A program made the position numbers and the translations under genes. A stretch of 6,071 bases of DNA. Origin: an uncultured Spirochaetia bacterium. Lineage in GTDB: Bacteria > Spirochaetota > CALGPD01. The stretch lies in the NCBI GenBank assembly GCA_937960625.1, contig CALGPD010000184.1, forward strand, positions 1 to 6,071, written 5' to 3'. Below the pieces are notes generated by a model. That model was not told the origin of the DNA. It saw nothing but the letters and a program-made list of their open reading frames with translations, and ran no database searches. Below, piece after piece: positions 5,332 through 6,071 of the stretch. Position 1 is the stretch's first letter; each line of letters starts with the position of its first letter.

Positions 5332-5847
5332 TTAAACCTTTCCAATTTCATCAATTTCTTTTTGTAAAGCTAAATCCTCTAAAGAAGAAAACGGTAAAGA
5401 GCTGAATAACTCGATACGTCTTTTAATAATAACGAATACATCTCTATATACCCTGTCAAGTTCTTCTTCAGGTCCTGAAATTAAAGCCGGGTCAAAAACT
5501 CCCCAGTGGGCATTTAATGGCTGACCTGGAAAAACAGGGCATAATTCATCAATTTCCTGTTTTGCTTTGTCGCAAAGAGTGAAAACGAAATCAATTTTTT
5601 CCGGGTGTTTTAAGAATTCATCCCATGTTTTAGCATGCAAATCTTCAACAGGATAACCATTGTCTTTTAATATTTTATACGCCCGTGGATTTACACCTTT
5701 AGTGTCAGGGTATTTATTTAAGTCCGGAGATGATCCCGCACTGAATGCATTGAACTTATCCCCTGCAGTTTTCTTTAATATAGCTTCTGCCATCTGGCTT
5801 CTGCAGGAATTACCTGTACAAATAAAAAGAACGTTTAGTTTTGACAT
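5332..5847 (-). CDS. arsC: arsenate reductase, LMW-phosphatase type, first copy
   Basis: I start this gene at ATG 5847, giving 171 aa (MSKLNVLFICTGNSCRSQ), because GGAGAG (5857-5852) is correctly placed upstream. An in-frame TTG at 5859 would overlap that SD. The catalytic P-loop has C10 and R16. The relay cysteines are C92 (TLCDKAK) and C103 (LCPVFPGQP), and AHWGVFDPA follows. The family is known to reduce arsenate with the P-loop cysteine as nucleophile. The wording GVNPRAYKILKDNGY with KTWDEF and the C-terminal EIG is typical of the longer (~170 aa) ArsC group often found in proteobacteria, as opposed to the ~130-aa Staphylococcus type. It is the first gene after arsR, 25 bases away, and heads the three-copy tandem array. 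Confidence 0.92.
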   Translation of the reverse strand: MSKLNVLFICTGNSCRSQMAEAILKKTAGDKFNAFSAGSSPDLNKYPDTKGVNPRAYKILKDNGYPVEDLHAKTWDEFLKHPEKIDFVFTLCDKAKQEIDELCPVFPGQPLNAHWGVFDPALISGPEEELDRVYRDVFVIIKRRIELFSSLPFSSLEDLALQKEIDEIGKV

Positions 5848-5872
5848 ATTACTCTCCAATTTTTTTTCTATT

Positions 5873-6071
5873 TTAACCTTGAAAACAAGATTTAGACGAT
5901 AACTTTTTTAAATTTTTATCACTTTTAACAATTTCTTCATCTTTTGTGTTTTTTAGTAATTGGTCTAAAACATATCTATATAAATCATTAAGGTTTTCAT
6001 TTTTTGAATAATAATTCCATTTACCCTGTTTTCTCACATTAACGAGTTTATTTTTCTTAAGAATACTAAGG
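5873..6071 (-). CDS. arsR: ArsR/SmtB-family repressor, C-terminal part only
   Basis: The frame enters from the right edge and stops at TAA 5875-5873, giving 65 residues; the N-terminus lies beyond the window. The first residues, LSILKKNKLVNVRKQGKWNYYS, match the end of the recognition helix and the beta-hairpin wing of ArsR repressors (S-x-HL-x-x-L-x-x-x-GLV-x-x-R-x-G-x-x-x-x-Y). A dimerisation helix follows (LNDLYRYVLDQLLKN). The last ~20 residues form a lysine-rich tail with one cysteine (C62 of the fragment). The arsenite-binding cysteines usually precede or lie in the recognition helix and are not visible here. The gene leads the arsenic operon, 25 bases ahead of the first arsC, and presumably represses it until arsenite binds. 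The operator and promoter must lie to the right of the window. Confidence 0.85.
   Translation of the reverse strand, partial: LSILKKNKLVNVRKQGKWNYYSKNENLNDLYRYVLDQLLKNTKDEEIVKSDKNLKKLSSKSCFQG

Noticed and set aside
5848..5859. TTG start for the first arsC
   Set aside because: The TTG overlaps the GGAGAG SD that serves ATG 5847, and family members start a few residues before the first strand, as the ATG does.
1..6071. CRISPR array, tRNA, rRNA, insertion sequence or prophage elements
   Set aside because: No regularly spaced repeats, cloverleaf-like segments, transposase motifs or terminal inverted repeats were seen.

Overview
The window is AT-rich bacterial DNA with tightly packed genes, short Shine-Dalgarno (SD) sites of the GGAG/CGGAGG type and one probable TTG start. 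The taxon cannot be fixed from the sequence. The wording of the SpoIIE-type phosphatase motifs (GGDIYD, ADATGHG followed by VQAAL) reminds me of spirochaete proteins, and a good sigma-54 promoter argues for a lineage that uses RpoN. Both are weak hints.

Left part, + strand (1-3133). A 5'-truncated regulatory phosphatase carries a GAF tail, a PAS domain and a SpoIIE/PP2C domain. After it comes a 45-codon gene for a small single-span membrane protein with its own sigma-70-like promoter and a strong SD. A second, near-consensus promoter (TTGACA-N17-TAAAAT) then drives a two-gene unit: an exported or membrane-anchored PQQ-type beta-propeller protein and a HemG-like flavodoxin-domain protein.

Middle part (3134-3586). 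This stretch is usually left blank, but on the - strand it holds a compact small-gene unit. A 25-codon peptide gene with a perfect SD is followed 14 bases later by a 63-codon hypothetical gene, whose stop codon abuts the stop of the flavodoxin gene. Just upstream of the peptide gene is a -24/-12 (sigma-54) promoter with exact GG-N10-GC spacing. About 120-155 bases further upstream are two copies of an 11-base direct repeat, 22 bases apart, where activator sites for a sigma-54 promoter would be expected.

Right part, - strand (3587-6071). An arsenic-resistance operon reads right to left: arsR (only the C-terminal half is inside the window), three tandem arsenate reductase genes of the low-molecular-weight phosphatase type, then an aquaporin. 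Junctions are 25, 3 and 3 bases, then a 4-base ATGA overlap. The inferred logic is that ArsR senses arsenite and releases the operon, the ArsC enzymes reduce arsenate to arsenite, and the aquaporin lets uncharged arsenous acid leave down its gradient. No ArsB or Acr3 pump is seen. The three reductases all keep their catalytic cysteines and arginine, so the triplication appears functional.

The most unusual items are the three-copy arsC array and the sigma-54-type small-peptide unit in the middle.
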